This document shows positions 16,452 to 25,101 of a DNA stretch of 64,000 bases, piece after piece. The notes beneath the pieces were generated by a model that had not been told where the DNA came from, did no database searches, and saw nothing but the letters and a program-made list of their open reading frames with translations. Made by a program: the position numbers and the translations under genes. Within the stretch, counting starts at the first letter, position 1; each line of letters opens with the position of its first letter. Location of the stretch: NCBI RefSeq assembly GCF_030397665.1, contig NZ_JAPUBT010000002.1, positions 343,383 to 407,382 of the forward strand, written 5' to 3'. The DNA is from Janthinobacterium sp. SUN073. GTDB taxonomy: Bacteria > Pseudomonadota > Gammaproteobacteria > Burkholderiales > Burkholderiaceae_D.

Positions 16452-17095
16452 AAACCGATGACTTGATCACCATGCTGGCCAGTGGCCCCGACGTGGCCGC
16501 CGCGGCCCCGCCCGGCACGCACTGGCGCGCCGCAGGCACTGTGGGCGCCGGCCTGGTGGCCAGCGTGGCCCTGATGGCCATGCTGCTGGGCGTGCGCCCC
16601 AACCTGGAACAGCTGGCCCTGCTGCCCGACTTCTGGATCAAGGTGGGCTTTGTCGTGTGCCTGTGCCTGGCGGCCTGGCACGTCAGCCGCCGCCTGTGCG
16701 TGCCGGGCGCCAGCACACGCACCCTGCCCCTGCTGATCGCCATGCCCCTGCTGCTGATGTGGGCGCTGGGCGCCATCATCCTGAACGAAGCGCCGCCCGA
16801 ACAGCGGGTCGAACTGTTCTGGGGCGCCACCTGGCGCAGCTGCCCCTTGCTGATCGCCACCCTCTCCTTGCCCATCCTGGCCGCCGTGCTGCGCCTGATG
16901 CGCCAGCTGGCACCCACGCGCCTGCGCCTGGCGGGCGCGGCCGCCGGCTTTGCCGCCGGCGCCATGGCCGCGCTCGTGTACTGCCTGCACTGCCCGGAAC
17001 TGGCGGCCAGCTTCGTCGGCTTCTGGTACGTGCTGGGCATGCTGGTGCCGACCGCCATCGGCGCGGCCCTTGGCCCTAAAGTGCTGGCCTGGTAA
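16448..17095 (+). CDS. nrsF: NrsF/DUF1109 anti-sigma factor
   Basis: 215-aa integral membrane protein with six predicted helices and a short cytoplasmic N terminus (MKTDDLITMLASGPD), the DUF1109/NrsF architecture. Family members hold SigF at the membrane and sense stress through periplasm-facing cysteines; here Cys residues lie in CLCLAAW, SCPLLI and CLHCPELAAS (the CLHC pair near the end of helix 5 is a good sensor candidate). ATGA overlap with sigF implies stoichiometric co-expression. Confidence 0.87.
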   Translation: MKTDDLITMLASGPDVAAAAPPGTHWRAAGTVGAGLVASVALMAMLLGVRPNLEQLALLPDFWIKVGFVVCLCLAAWHVSRRLCVPGASTRTLPLLIAMPLLLMWALGAIILNEAPPEQRVELFWGATWRSCPLLIATLSLPILAAVLRLMRQLAPTRLRLAGAAAGFAAGAMAALVYCLHCPELAASFVGFWYVLGMLVPTAIGAALGPKVLAW

Positions 17096-17213
17096 GCCGA
17101 TATCATCCTTTTTGAAGCAGTGAATCCGTTTTCTTCTCCCGTGCGTATAAGTCAGGCAGCCTGCAGTTTCCTGGACTTGTCTGTCAACGCTAACAAAAAT
17201 CGGGAGAATCGAA

Positions 17214-18713
17214 ATGTCTTTGTCAATATCGAAAACCGCGCTTGGCGCGGCCATCCTGGGCAATTTTCTGGCGGCGGCCATTGCCCCGCCCGCTTTTGCT
17301 TCCAGCCACCGCGAAGCGCCGTTCATCACGCAAAACCCCAAAGTCGACGCCACCGACTTCTATATGTTCCGCAGCTATGAAATGGGCCGCGGCGCCTACA
17401 CTACCCTGGTGGCCGACTATATTCCCCTGCAAGACGCCTACGGCGGCCCGAATTATTTCGCCATGGACCCCAATGCCCTGTATGAAATCCATATCGACAA
17501 CAATGGCGACGGCAAGGAAGACCTCACCTTCCAGTTCCGCTTCAGCAACACCATCAAGGATGGCCAGTTCACCGTGGGCGGCAAGAAAGTCTCGATTCCG
17601 CTCGTCATCAACGGCGGCGCCATCGATAGCGTCAACCCGGCCGGCCTGAACGTGCGCGAAACCTATAGCGTGACGGTGGTGCGGGGCGACCGCCGCACGG
17701 GTACGCGCAGCAGCGTGACCAATGCCACGGGCGGCGGCACGACCTTCGACAAGCCCGTGGACAATATCGGCACCAAGTCCATCCCCAACTACGCCGCGTA
17801 TGCCGCGCAGCACGTGTACGCCGTCAACATTCCCGGCTGCGCCACGCCGGCGCGCCTGTTCGTCGGCCAGCGCAAGGACCCGTTCGTCGTGAATCTGGGC
17901 GAAACGTTCGATTTGATCAACATCAAGGCGCCCGCCACGGAGTTTGCCGCGAATGCGGAATCCGCTGCCCGGGATGACCTTGCGCGCAAAAACGTCACGG
18001 CCATCGAGATGGAAGTGCCGACCGCCTGCCTGACGGCGGGTAGCGATCCCGTCATCGGCGGCTGGACCACGGCCAGCCTGCGCCAGGGACGCTTGCTGAA
18101 CCCGGCACCGGGCACGGCCACCACGGCGTCGAAGGAAGGCGGCGCGTGGGTGCAGGTGTCGCGTTTGGGCATGCCGCTGGTGAATGAACTGGTCATCGGC
18201 CTGAAGGACAAGGACCGCTTCAATGCAAGCAAGCCGTCCGGCGATGCGCAATTTGCCGACTACGTTACCAACCCAACGGCGCCTGCGCTGGTGGAAGTGC
18301 TGTTCGGCTCGGCAGGCGCCAAGGCGCCCACCAACTTCCCCCGCAACGACCTGGTGGCCACCTTCTTGACGGGCATCAAGGGCGTGAACCAGCCAGCGAC
18401 GGTCGTCGCCTCTGAAATGCTGCGTCTGAATACCTCCATCGCGCCCACCGCAGTTGGATCGCAAAAGCGCCTGGGCGTGATCGATGGCGACAACGCGGGC
18501 TTCCCGAACGGCCGCCGCCCTGGGGACGACGTGGTCGACGTGGTGCTGCGCGTGGCCATGGGCACGCTGTGCACGCTGAACATCGGCTGCGCCCCGGCCG
18601 ACGCGCCCGCCGGCGCCCTGCACTTCACGGATGGCGCTTTCCTGGATGAAACCTTCTTCACGGCGGGTTTCCCCTACCTGAAAACGCCCGTGGCCGGTTC
18701 GCCGCAGCTGTAA
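17214..18713 (+). CDS. DUF4331 domain-containing secreted protein
   Basis: 499 aa: signal peptide about 1-30, mature N terminus SSHREAPFITQNPKVDATDFYMF, the invariant start of DUF4331 proteins. An Asp-rich loop DNNGDGKEDLTFQF (about 97-110) resembles a calcium-binding turn. The C-terminal half contains PNGRRPGDDVVDVVLRV, another DUF4331 block. Function unknown, probably periplasmic or surface. ATG is preceded by GGGAG about 7 nt upstream. Heads a run with a lipoprotein, a TPR protein and HupE, an arrangement I have seen for this family elsewhere. Confidence 0.87.
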   Translation: MSLSISKTALGAAILGNFLAAAIAPPAFASSHREAPFITQNPKVDATDFYMFRSYEMGRGAYTTLVADYIPLQDAYGGPNYFAMDPNALYEIHIDNNGDGKEDLTFQFRFSNTIKDGQFTVGGKKVSIPLVINGGAIDSVNPAGLNVRETYSVTVVRGDRRTGTRSSVTNATGGGTTFDKPVDNIGTKSIPNYAAYAAQHVYAVNIPGCATPARLFVGQRKDPFVVNLGETFDLINIKAPATEFAANAESAARDDLARKNVTAIEMEVPTACLTAGSDPVIGGWTTASLRQGRLLNPAPGTATTASKEGGAWVQVSRLGMPLVNELVIGLKDKDRFNASKPSGDAQFADYVTNPTAPALVEVLFGSAGAKAPTNFPRNDLVATFLTGIKGVNQPATVVASEMLRLNTSIAPTAVGSQKRLGVIDGDNAGFPNGRRPGDDVVDVVLRVAMGTLCTLNIGCAPADAPAGALHFTDGAFLDETFFTAGFPYLKTPVAGSPQL

Positions 18714-18726
18714 CGAGGAGAACGCG

Positions 18727-18975
18727 ATGAAAAAGCTCTATGCATGCAGCGCCCTGGCGCTCACGGCCTTGCTGGCCGGCTGCGGTGGCGGTAGCAGCAG
18801 CCACGGCGACGATAACGGCAACGGCGGCACCACGCCGCCGCCCGTGGTCTTGCTCGATGCGTTTTATGTAGCCGTCAGCAACGTCATCGTGACCACCAGC
18901 GATGACAAGGATGGCGTGGGCATCGACGCCATCATGGCGACGTCGCCGGAAGACACGGAACCGGTGCCGCTGTAA
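18727..18975 (+). CDS. small lipoprotein
   Basis: 82 aa with a lipoprotein signal peptide (MKKLYACSALALTALLAGC; lipobox LLAGC, Cys19), a glycine/serine/asparagine-rich linker and PPPVV, then a short acidic mature part (SDDKDGVGIDAIMATSPEDTEP). GAGGAG lies 6-7 nt upstream of the start, which is 13 nt after the DUF4331 stop, so it is co-transcribed. It probably accompanies the DUF4331 protein at a membrane. No known domain. Confidence 0.75.
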   Translation: MKKLYACSALALTALLAGCGGGSSSHGDDNGNGGTTPPPVVLLDAFYVAVSNVIVTTSDDKDGVGIDAIMATSPEDTEPVPL

Positions 18976-19043
18976 GCCCCCTGCGAGCGCCTGGGAGTCA
19001 GCTCTCCGGCGCCCGTATCAATGACTGTTGATGGGCATCCACG

Positions 19044-20255
19044 ATGAAAACACCGTTTTCCCTGCTGTGCGCCTGCCTGCCCCTGCTGGCATGGGCCGCA
19101 CCCTACACGCCGAAAGACGGCGGCGCCGTCATCGAACAGCTGCCGCGCCGCGCCGACGCCACGCAGCTCGCCTTGCGCGGCCTGCGCCAGCAACTCAACG
19201 CCACGCCGGACGACCTGGCCCTGGCCACCGGCTTGGCGCAGCGCTACATTGCACTGGCACGCAGCGACACGGACCCGCGCTACCTGGGCTATGCGCAGGC
19301 GGCGCTGGCGCCCTGGTGGCGGCAAACGGCGGCGCCCGTCCCCGTGCGCCTGCTGCGCGCCACCATCCTGCAAAGCATCCACCAGTTTGGTCCCGCCTTG
19401 CAGGATCTCGATGCCGTCATCATCCAGCAGCCGCAAAACGCCCAGGCCTGGCTGACGCGCGCCACAGTGCTCACGGTGCAGGGCGACTACACAAAAGCAA
19501 CCGCGGCCTGCGCCCGCCTCTCCACCCTGACGACGCAGCTGGTCACCGTCACCTGCATCGCGAACGTGGCCAGCGTCACGGGCCGCGCCGCCAGCAGCGA
19601 GCGCTTGCTGGAACTGACACGGCAAAGGAGCGCCGGCGCGGCGCCCGAACTCGATAGCTGGGCCCTGACCCTGCTGGCGGAAATGGCCACGCGGCGCGGA
19701 GAATTGACGCTGGCCGAGGCGCGCTACAAAACAGCGCTGGCGCGGCAGCCGCGCGACAGCTACCTGCTGGGCGCCTACGCGGATTTCCTGCTCGACCGGC
19801 AGCGCCCGCAGGAAGTCGTCAAGTTACTCAAAGAGCAGCAGCGCATCGACGCCCTTCTGCTGCGTTACGCGCTGGCCCTGCAATCGCTGCCCGGCCAGCA
19901 GACGGCATTCCAGGCGGCCAAAGCGGAACTGGCGGCCCGCTTCCACGCCGCCATGCAACGGGGCGACACCGTACACCAGCGCGAGCAAGCGCGTTTCGCC
20001 CTGTTCTTGCAACAGGATGCGCCCGCGGCCCTGCAACTGGCGCAGCAGAACTGGGCCATCCAGAAGGAAGTGCCCGACATGCGCATCGTGCTCGAAGCGG
20101 CCCTGGCCGCACGCAATGACGGCGCCGCGCAGCCGGTGCTGGCCTGGATCGCGGCCAATGGCGTGGAGGACGTGGTCCTGCAACGGCTCGTCAGGCAGCT
20201 GGGGCCGCAGAATGGGCAGAAAGTCAGTTTTATCAGGAAAGCGGGAGTACTGTGA
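19044..20255 (+). CDS. secreted TPR-repeat protein
   Basis: 403 aa: signal peptide 1-18 (LLAWA|APYTP), then helical tetratricopeptide-like repeats through most of the protein (for example RATILQSIHQFGPALQDLDAVI, AWLTRATVLTVQGDYTKA, LTLAEARYKTALARQPRD). It is presumably a periplasmic scaffold for the DUF4331 or HupE partners. Its TGA overlaps the GTG start of the HupE gene (20252-20255), indicating coupling. Confidence 0.8.
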   Translation: MKTPFSLLCACLPLLAWAAPYTPKDGGAVIEQLPRRADATQLALRGLRQQLNATPDDLALATGLAQRYIALARSDTDPRYLGYAQAALAPWWRQTAAPVPVRLLRATILQSIHQFGPALQDLDAVIIQQPQNAQAWLTRATVLTVQGDYTKATAACARLSTLTTQLVTVTCIANVASVTGRAASSERLLELTRQRSAGAAPELDSWALTLLAEMATRRGELTLAEARYKTALARQPRDSYLLGAYADFLLDRQRPQEVVKLLKEQQRIDALLLRYALALQSLPGQQTAFQAAKAELAARFHAAMQRGDTVHQREQARFALFLQQDAPAALQLAQQNWAIQKEVPDMRIVLEAALAARNDGAAQPVLAWIAANGVEDVVLQRLVRQLGPQNGQKVSFIRKAGVL

Positions 20256-21388
20256 AGCGCTGCCTTTTCATCCTGCTGCTGTGCGCCTGGCTGGCCCCCG
20301 CGCAGGCGCACAAGCCCAGCGACAGTTATCTGAGCCTGGCGGTGCACGACCGGCAGATCGAGGGACAATGGGATATCGCCCTACGCGACCTCGATTTTGC
20401 CATCGGCCTCGATGGCAATGGCGACGGCGAGCTGACCTGGGATGAAATCCGCGCGCGCCACGCGGCGATTGTCGCCTATGCGCTGCAGCGCCTGCAGGTG
20501 GCCAGCGACCAGGGCGTCTGCCCCTTGAAGGCCGTCGAACAGCTGATCGACAGCCACACGGACGGCGCCTACAACGTGCTGCGCTTTCGCGCCGACTGTC
20601 CCGGCGGCGCCGCGCCAGCCAGTGTGACCATCGGCTACACCCTGTTCGCCGACCTCGACCCGCAGCACAAGGGCCTAGTAAAAATCAATAGCGGCGGCAC
20701 CACGCAAACGGCCATCTTCGACCCGGACAGCCCCCGCCAGACGATTTCGCTGGCCGCGCCGGACCGCCTGGCGCAGTTCGGCGCCTACGTGAAACACGGC
20801 ATCTGGCATATCTGGATCGGCTACGACCATATTTTATTTCTGCTGTCCCTGCTGCTGCCGGCCGTGCTGCTGCCGGCCGTGCTGCTGCCCGGCTTGCGCG
20901 AGCAGCAGCACGGCTTGAAGGCGGCGTTTGTCGATGTGCTGAAAGTCGTCACGGCGTTTACCCTGGCGCATTCCCTCACACTGAGCCTGGCCAGCCTGTC
21001 GCTCGTGTCCCTGCCCTCGCGCTGGGTGGAGTCGGCCATCGCCGCGTCCGTGATCCTGGCCGCGCTGAACAATCTGCTGCCGCTGTTCCCCGGCAAGCGC
21101 CCTGTGGCTGCCTTTGCCTTCGGCCTGATCCACGGCTTCGGCTTTGCCAGCGTGCTGCGCGACCTGGGCTTGCCGCAAGGTTCCTTGCTGGCCAGCCTGC
21201 TGGGCTTCAACGTCGGCGTTGAAATCGGCCAGCTGGCCATCGTCGCCGCCTTTTTACCCGTCGCCTGGCTGCTGCGCAAGACCTGGCTGTACCGGCAAGT
21301 GCTGACGCTCGGTTCGCTGGCGATTGCCCTGGTGGCGTGCGTGTGGCTGGTCGAACGGCTAGCCGATATCAAGCTCATCAGCGCATGA
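20252..21388 (+). CDS. HupE/UreJ family membrane protein with EF-hand-like N-terminal domain
   Basis: 378 aa starting at GTG. Signal peptide 1-19 (AQA|HKPSDSY), a periplasmic domain (about 20-175) that contains DGNGDGELTWDE, an EF-hand-type calcium loop, then seven helices of the HupE/UreJ_2 type with HGIWHIWIGYDHILFL and FGLIHGFGFAS, whose His/Asp residues are suited to metal transport. A short duplication LLPAVLLPAVLLPG (15-bp repeats near 20860) sits in the second helix. Probably a nickel, cobalt or other metal permease linked to the DUF4331 module. Confidence 0.85.
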   Translation: MKRCLFILLLCAWLAPAQAHKPSDSYLSLAVHDRQIEGQWDIALRDLDFAIGLDGNGDGELTWDEIRARHAAIVAYALQRLQVASDQGVCPLKAVEQLIDSHTDGAYNVLRFRADCPGGAAPASVTIGYTLFADLDPQHKGLVKINSGGTTQTAIFDPDSPRQTISLAAPDRLAQFGAYVKHGIWHIWIGYDHILFLLSLLLPAVLLPAVLLPGLREQQHGLKAAFVDVLKVVTAFTLAHSLTLSLASLSLVSLPSRWVESAIAASVILAALNNLLPLFPGKRPVAAFAFGLIHGFGFASVLRDLGLPQGSLLASLLGFNVGVEIGQLAIVAAFLPVAWLLRKTWLYRQVLTLGSLAIALVACVWLVERLADIKLISA

Positions 21389-21769
21389 GCGCAGGCATTC
21401 ATTCGCCCGGTTAACAAGACCATGCCGATTCCAGCGGCTTATCACAGGGTCGATGGCGGCTTAGAGTAGCTCCTGTCTATGACTGAAGGAACCCAGCGTG
21501 ATCGACGTCATCGCCCCTTGGAAACGGGCAGCAGCTTCTTTTCGCACCGCGACGCGGCCATCGTCCAGTGGATGGCCGAACGCAAGCTAGCTATCTGAGG
21601 GGGGATCCATGACAAACGAATACGCTACCCCCACGGGCCGCCACCAGCTGGGCACGCCGGAAGTATCGAGCCTGGGTGAGAGGCGAAGGCTGGCGACGAT
21701 GCTCCGCAGGCGTGCTGTGTTGTATATTCCACTTTCATCTCCTGTGATATTCCCGATCAAGCGTCCGGA
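21389..21769. other. 381-bp region without a convincing gene
   Basis: Two short plus-strand frames are open (ATG 21478 to TGA 21597, 39 aa; ATG 21609 to 21899, 96 aa, with a GAGGGGGG box just upstream). Neither encodes anything I recognise, and the second runs antisense through the end of the GST gene. The stretch may hold remnants of a lost gene. A terminator for hupE is not obvious. Confidence 0.35.
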
Positions 21770-22393
21770 TCAAGCGCCAGTCGCGGGAGCCGGCAGAGCG
21801 ATACCCCGCTGCACTGCCGGCCTTGCCGCTACGCGCTCGTGCCAGGCGCTCATGTGTTGGTGTGCGCTGAAATCGACGCCAATGAGGCGCGCGATGTGAG
21901 TCCAGCCGAAATGCGCAATATCGGCAATAGAATAGTCATCGCCCGCCAGATAGGGATGCCCGGCCAGGCGCTTGTCCAAAGTGGTAAAGGCCTCTTTCGT
22001 CAGGCGGCGGTAGTGCTCGATGGCGTCAAGATTCTTGTTCGCGGAGAAAAGCTCGAAATGCACGAGTTGGCCAATGAGCGGCCCAACGCTCGACGCATGG
22101 AACACCAGCCATTGAATCGCCTGCCACCGAGCCTTGGGGGCGTTCGGAAGAAGCCGATCGGTCTTTTCCGCCAGGTAGAGCAGGATGGCGGCGGACTCAA
22201 ACAGCGTGATGCCTGTGCTGTCGTCCACCAGCACTGGAATGCGTCCGTGTGGGTTGAGGCGCAGGAAACCTGCTTGCAGGTTCTCTCCTTTGTCGATCCG
22301 AACGTGCCGCAGCGTGTACGGCAGGCCCAGTTCTTCCAATGCAATGGTGATCTTGAAGCCATTGGGCGAACTATCGGTATGGAGCTGGATCAT
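21770..22393 (-). CDS. glutathione S-transferase
   Basis: 207-aa GST. N-terminal thioredoxin-fold domain (about 1-80) with TDSSPNGFKITIALEELGLPY, the cis-Pro of RIPVLVD and ESAAILLYLAEK for glutathione binding, followed by the all-helical C-terminal domain with SIADIAHFGW. It resembles YfcG/YghU-type bacterial GSTs. The ATG at 22393 overlaps the MFS stop as ATGA, so the two are coupled. Conjugation or disulfide-reductase activity is expected in the cytoplasm. Confidence 0.88.
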   Translation of the reverse strand: MIQLHTDSSPNGFKITIALEELGLPYTLRHVRIDKGENLQAGFLRLNPHGRIPVLVDDSTGITLFESAAILLYLAEKTDRLLPNAPKARWQAIQWLVFHASSVGPLIGQLVHFELFSANKNLDAIEHYRRLTKEAFTTLDKRLAGHPYLAGDDYSIADIAHFGWTHIARLIGVDFSAHQHMSAWHERVAARPAVQRGIALPAPATGA

Positions 22394-23787
22394 GGCGCGA
22401 TCTCCACGACAGGCGCCTTTCCCGGCAGGATTAGCGCAGCACATGCCAGCCCAGCCGCCACCATACAAGTGGAAACCAAAATGGCGTAGCTGAAGCCTTG
22501 CGCCGCGCTTCCTCCGCCAGCGACTACAGCGATGCTGACGGCGACACCGGCAGCCAGGCCAACTGCGGAGCCAACTTCCTGGGTCGTCGTGAGCATGCCG
22601 CCGGCCAGGCCATGATCGGCAGCATCGATTCCCTCGATGCCAGCCACGGTCCATGCTGGAAAAGCTGCCCCGTAACCCATCCCGGCGATCAGGGTGCCCG
22701 GCAGGATAGATGCGGCCCATGAGGCGTCCGACGTCAGGGATATTCCCAGCATGGCCAGTCCCACGACAAACAGCGCCATGCCACCCAGGATGACTGGTTT
22801 GGTGCCTATCCTGGCAATCAGGAACGGCCCCAGCCAGGCACTGGACAGCGTGAAGGCCGTAGCCATTGGCAACAGCCCCCATCCTGTCTGCGTGGCGGTG
22901 AAGCCAAGGATTTCCTGCATATACAGCGACACGACGACGAAGGTTGGGCCCAGGGCCGTATTGGCCAGCAGCGAGACCAGGTTGGCACCACCTGTCATGC
23001 GCCGCCAGAAGATGGGAATGGGCATCAACGGTGACTCCACCATGCTTTCTACCCAGACAAACAAGGCCAGCAGGCCGATGGCCAGGGCGACCAACGCGAA
23101 TGTGGTGGGAGAAGACAGGCCCACATGCTCGCTATTGGCAAAAGCGAAGACCAGTATCGCGGCGCCCGCGGCCACCAGCAGTGCCCCCCATACGTCAAGG
23201 CGTCGAGCCGCAGTCTTGGTATCGGGCCGGCCATGAGGCAAGTGCCCGGCCGAAACCATGACCAGTACGCCAACCGGCACGTTGATCCACAATACCCAGC
23301 GCCAGCCCATCAAGTCGGTGATCATGCCGCCCAGAATCAGGCCGCCGACAAAACCGCTGGCGGCCACAGCAGTCCACGCACCGAGTGCTCGGTTGCGCTC
23401 CTTTTGCTCGGGAAACACGGTCAGCAACAATGAAAAGGCTGCGGGGGAAAACAGCGCAGCACCAAAACCCTGTACGGCCCGCGTGGCGATCAGCATGGCA
23501 GGACTCTGCGAGAAGCCTCCGAGCAATGATCCTGCGGTAAACAGCATTAGTCCGGTCAGGAACACGCGTCGGCGGCCAAACATATCGGCGGCGCGACCGC
23601 CCAGCAACAAGAATCCCGCGATAGCGACGCCATAGGCATTGATAACCCATTGCAAGGCTCCTGGCGTGAAGCCCAGGCTTTCCTGTATCTGGGGTAAGGG
23701 AATCATGGTGATGGAGAAATCGAGCAAGGCGACGAATTGCGTCGTGCAAAGCAAAATCAGGCAAAGCCGCCAGCGCGGAGCATTCAT
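22390..23787 (-). CDS. DHA2-family MFS drug transporter (14 TMS)
   Basis: 465 aa with 14 predicted helices and the EmrB/QacA pattern: FVALLDFSITMIPLPQIQESLGF in helix 1, YGVAIAGFLLLGGRAADMFGRRRVFL (motif A) and AVQGFGAALFSPAAFSLL (motif C region). Proton-driven drug export is expected. It lies upstream of and coupled to the GST gene and is divergent from a LysR gene with a palindromic site in between, suggesting an inducible detoxification unit. Confidence 0.9.
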   Translation of the reverse strand: MNAPRWRLCLILLCTTQFVALLDFSITMIPLPQIQESLGFTPGALQWVINAYGVAIAGFLLLGGRAADMFGRRRVFLTGLMLFTAGSLLGGFSQSPAMLIATRAVQGFGAALFSPAAFSLLLTVFPEQKERNRALGAWTAVAASGFVGGLILGGMITDLMGWRWVLWINVPVGVLVMVSAGHLPHGRPDTKTAARRLDVWGALLVAAGAAILVFAFANSEHVGLSSPTTFALVALAIGLLALFVWVESMVESPLMPIPIFWRRMTGGANLVSLLANTALGPTFVVVSLYMQEILGFTATQTGWGLLPMATAFTLSSAWLGPFLIARIGTKPVILGGMALFVVGLAMLGISLTSDASWAASILPGTLIAGMGYGAAFPAWTVAGIEGIDAADHGLAGGMLTTTQEVGSAVGLAAGVAVSIAVVAGGGSAAQGFSYAILVSTCMVAAGLACAALILPGKAPVVEIAP

Positions 23788-23894
23788 ATGGTCACCTCGG
23801 TTGATATAGTTTATCTAAATGTGTTGAACGACTAAACAATGTGTATGATGCCTATAAATATCTGGCATCGGAAACGATCATTTCTTCCAATATA

Positions 23895-23911
23895 ATTTAG
23901 AAAAACTAAAT
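23895..23911. promoter_or_regulatory. LysR-type operator, ATTTAG-N5-CTAAAT
   Basis: A perfect 6-bp dyad with a 5-bp A-tract spacer ends 3 bp before the LysR start codon. It fits the T-N11-A rule for LysR sites (T at 23897, A at 23909). The location suggests autorepression plus control of the divergent MFS-GST pair. A second half-site-like TTTATCTAAAT occurs near 23811-23821. Confidence 0.6.
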
Positions 23912-23914
23912 ACA

Positions 23915-24805
23915 ATGACGACATCACTCCCCTTGCTGGCTCTGCGCACTTTCGTCGAGGTCGGGCAACGGGGTAGTATCAAGTCCGCAGCTGAAGCGCT
24001 AAACGTCACCTCCGGCGCGGTCAGCCAGCAGATACGGTTGCTGGAAGACCGGATTGGCGTCGCGCTCTTTACCCGGGAACGGCATGGCCTGCGCTTGACC
24101 GCGGCAGGAACCAGCGTTCACCCCTCATTGCGTCAGGCTTTCGAGCAGATCGAAAGGACCGTGCAGACCTTGGAAGACATCAAAGGCAGGCAGACCTTGA
24201 CGGTCAGCACCGTCGCGACTTTCGCCGCTTCCTGGCTGGTTCCACGCCTGGGGCGGTTCAATCTGCGGCATCCGCACATCGAGATACGGGTCGAGGCAAC
24301 GTCAGCCCTGGTGGACATACGTCGGGATCGGATTGATGTGGCGCTACGGCATGGGCTGGGTGTCTATCCTGGCTTGAACGTTACCCGCTTGATGGCGCCC
24401 GTGCTGGTCCCGGTGGCTTGTCCTGGCTTAGTTGCCGCCGGCGCCGTACTTCAGGAACCTGAAGATTGCCTGAATTACCCGCTGCTGCACGACTGTGAGC
24501 GCGCGGATTGGCCGCTGTGGTTCACGGCGCATGGGGATGCCGCAGACCCGCGCGCCGAACGCGGGTCTGCGTTTGAAGATGACTTTCTGTTGATACGCGC
24601 AGCCGAAGCCGGTCAGGGGATAGCGCTGGTGCCGATCGAATACGCGCAAGCAGAAATCGTTGCAGGGCGTCTGGTGCAGGTTCTGGACAAGCCCTGGCCT
24701 GCGCGATTTGCCTACTATGTGTTGACGAAGCCGGATGCCATGCAGAGGCCAGCGGTGAATGCGTTCGTGGAATGGATCACGGAAGAGGCACAAGACCTGG
24801 GATGA
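23915..24805 (+). CDS. LysR-family transcriptional regulator (GcvA-like)
   Basis: 296 aa. The N-terminal helix-turn-helix (LLALRTFVEVGQRGSIKSAAEALNVTSGAVSQQIRLLEDRIGVALFTRE, about 6-55) is of the GcvA/AmpR type, with an effector-binding domain at 90-290. Divergent from the DHA2 transporter-GST operon across 127 bp containing an ATTTAG-N5-CTAAAT dyad, so it probably regulates both. The inducer is unknown. Confidence 0.9.
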   Translation: MTTSLPLLALRTFVEVGQRGSIKSAAEALNVTSGAVSQQIRLLEDRIGVALFTRERHGLRLTAAGTSVHPSLRQAFEQIERTVQTLEDIKGRQTLTVSTVATFAASWLVPRLGRFNLRHPHIEIRVEATSALVDIRRDRIDVALRHGLGVYPGLNVTRLMAPVLVPVACPGLVAAGAVLQEPEDCLNYPLLHDCERADWPLWFTAHGDAADPRAERGSAFEDDFLLIRAAEAGQGIALVPIEYAQAEIVAGRLVQVLDKPWPARFAYYVLTKPDAMQRPAVNAFVEWITEEAQDLG

Positions 24806-25101
24806 CAAAACCTTGCTGGCCTTTCGCCCATGCAATGCCTTTTTGCTGCCGCGCCAAAAGTATTCGAGATCTTTTATGCAACACCCCTCGCTATAAAGCG
24901 ATGGAATTAGTTTAATGAGCGCCCACAGCGAACAGGAAGAAGTGCTTTGGCCATGGGATCGACCATCGAAAACGATATCAGGCGGACTTGACCGCCTACG
25001 GAGACGTCTGTTTCTCTGGCACACGCTTTGTGAGGATAGCCATTTCCAGGACCGGCATGATCTACGACAGGCAGGAAAACCTGCCGCCCCCCAGCACACT
25101 A
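24806..25101. other. intergenic region, no convincing gene
   Basis: A plus-strand frame (24915-25160) is open but has no ribosome-binding site, no domain and overlaps the next gene antisense, so I do not call it. The stretch contains a small GGCGG-N6-CCGCC dyad at 24981-24996 and a stronger hairpin at 25070-25085. Confidence 0.4.
25070..25085 (-). terminator. hairpin downstream of the orphan gene
   Basis: GGCAGG-AAAA-CCTGCC is a perfect 6-bp stem with a tetraloop, 16 nt past the stop of the gene at 25102-26055. No T-run follows on the minus strand, so it is a candidate rather than a canonical intrinsic terminator. Confidence 0.4.

Noticed and set aside
21609-21899. 96-aa plus-strand ORF with a GAGGGGGG box
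   Set aside because: The latter half is antisense to the GST gene and the product has no recognisable features; kept only as a possible remnant.
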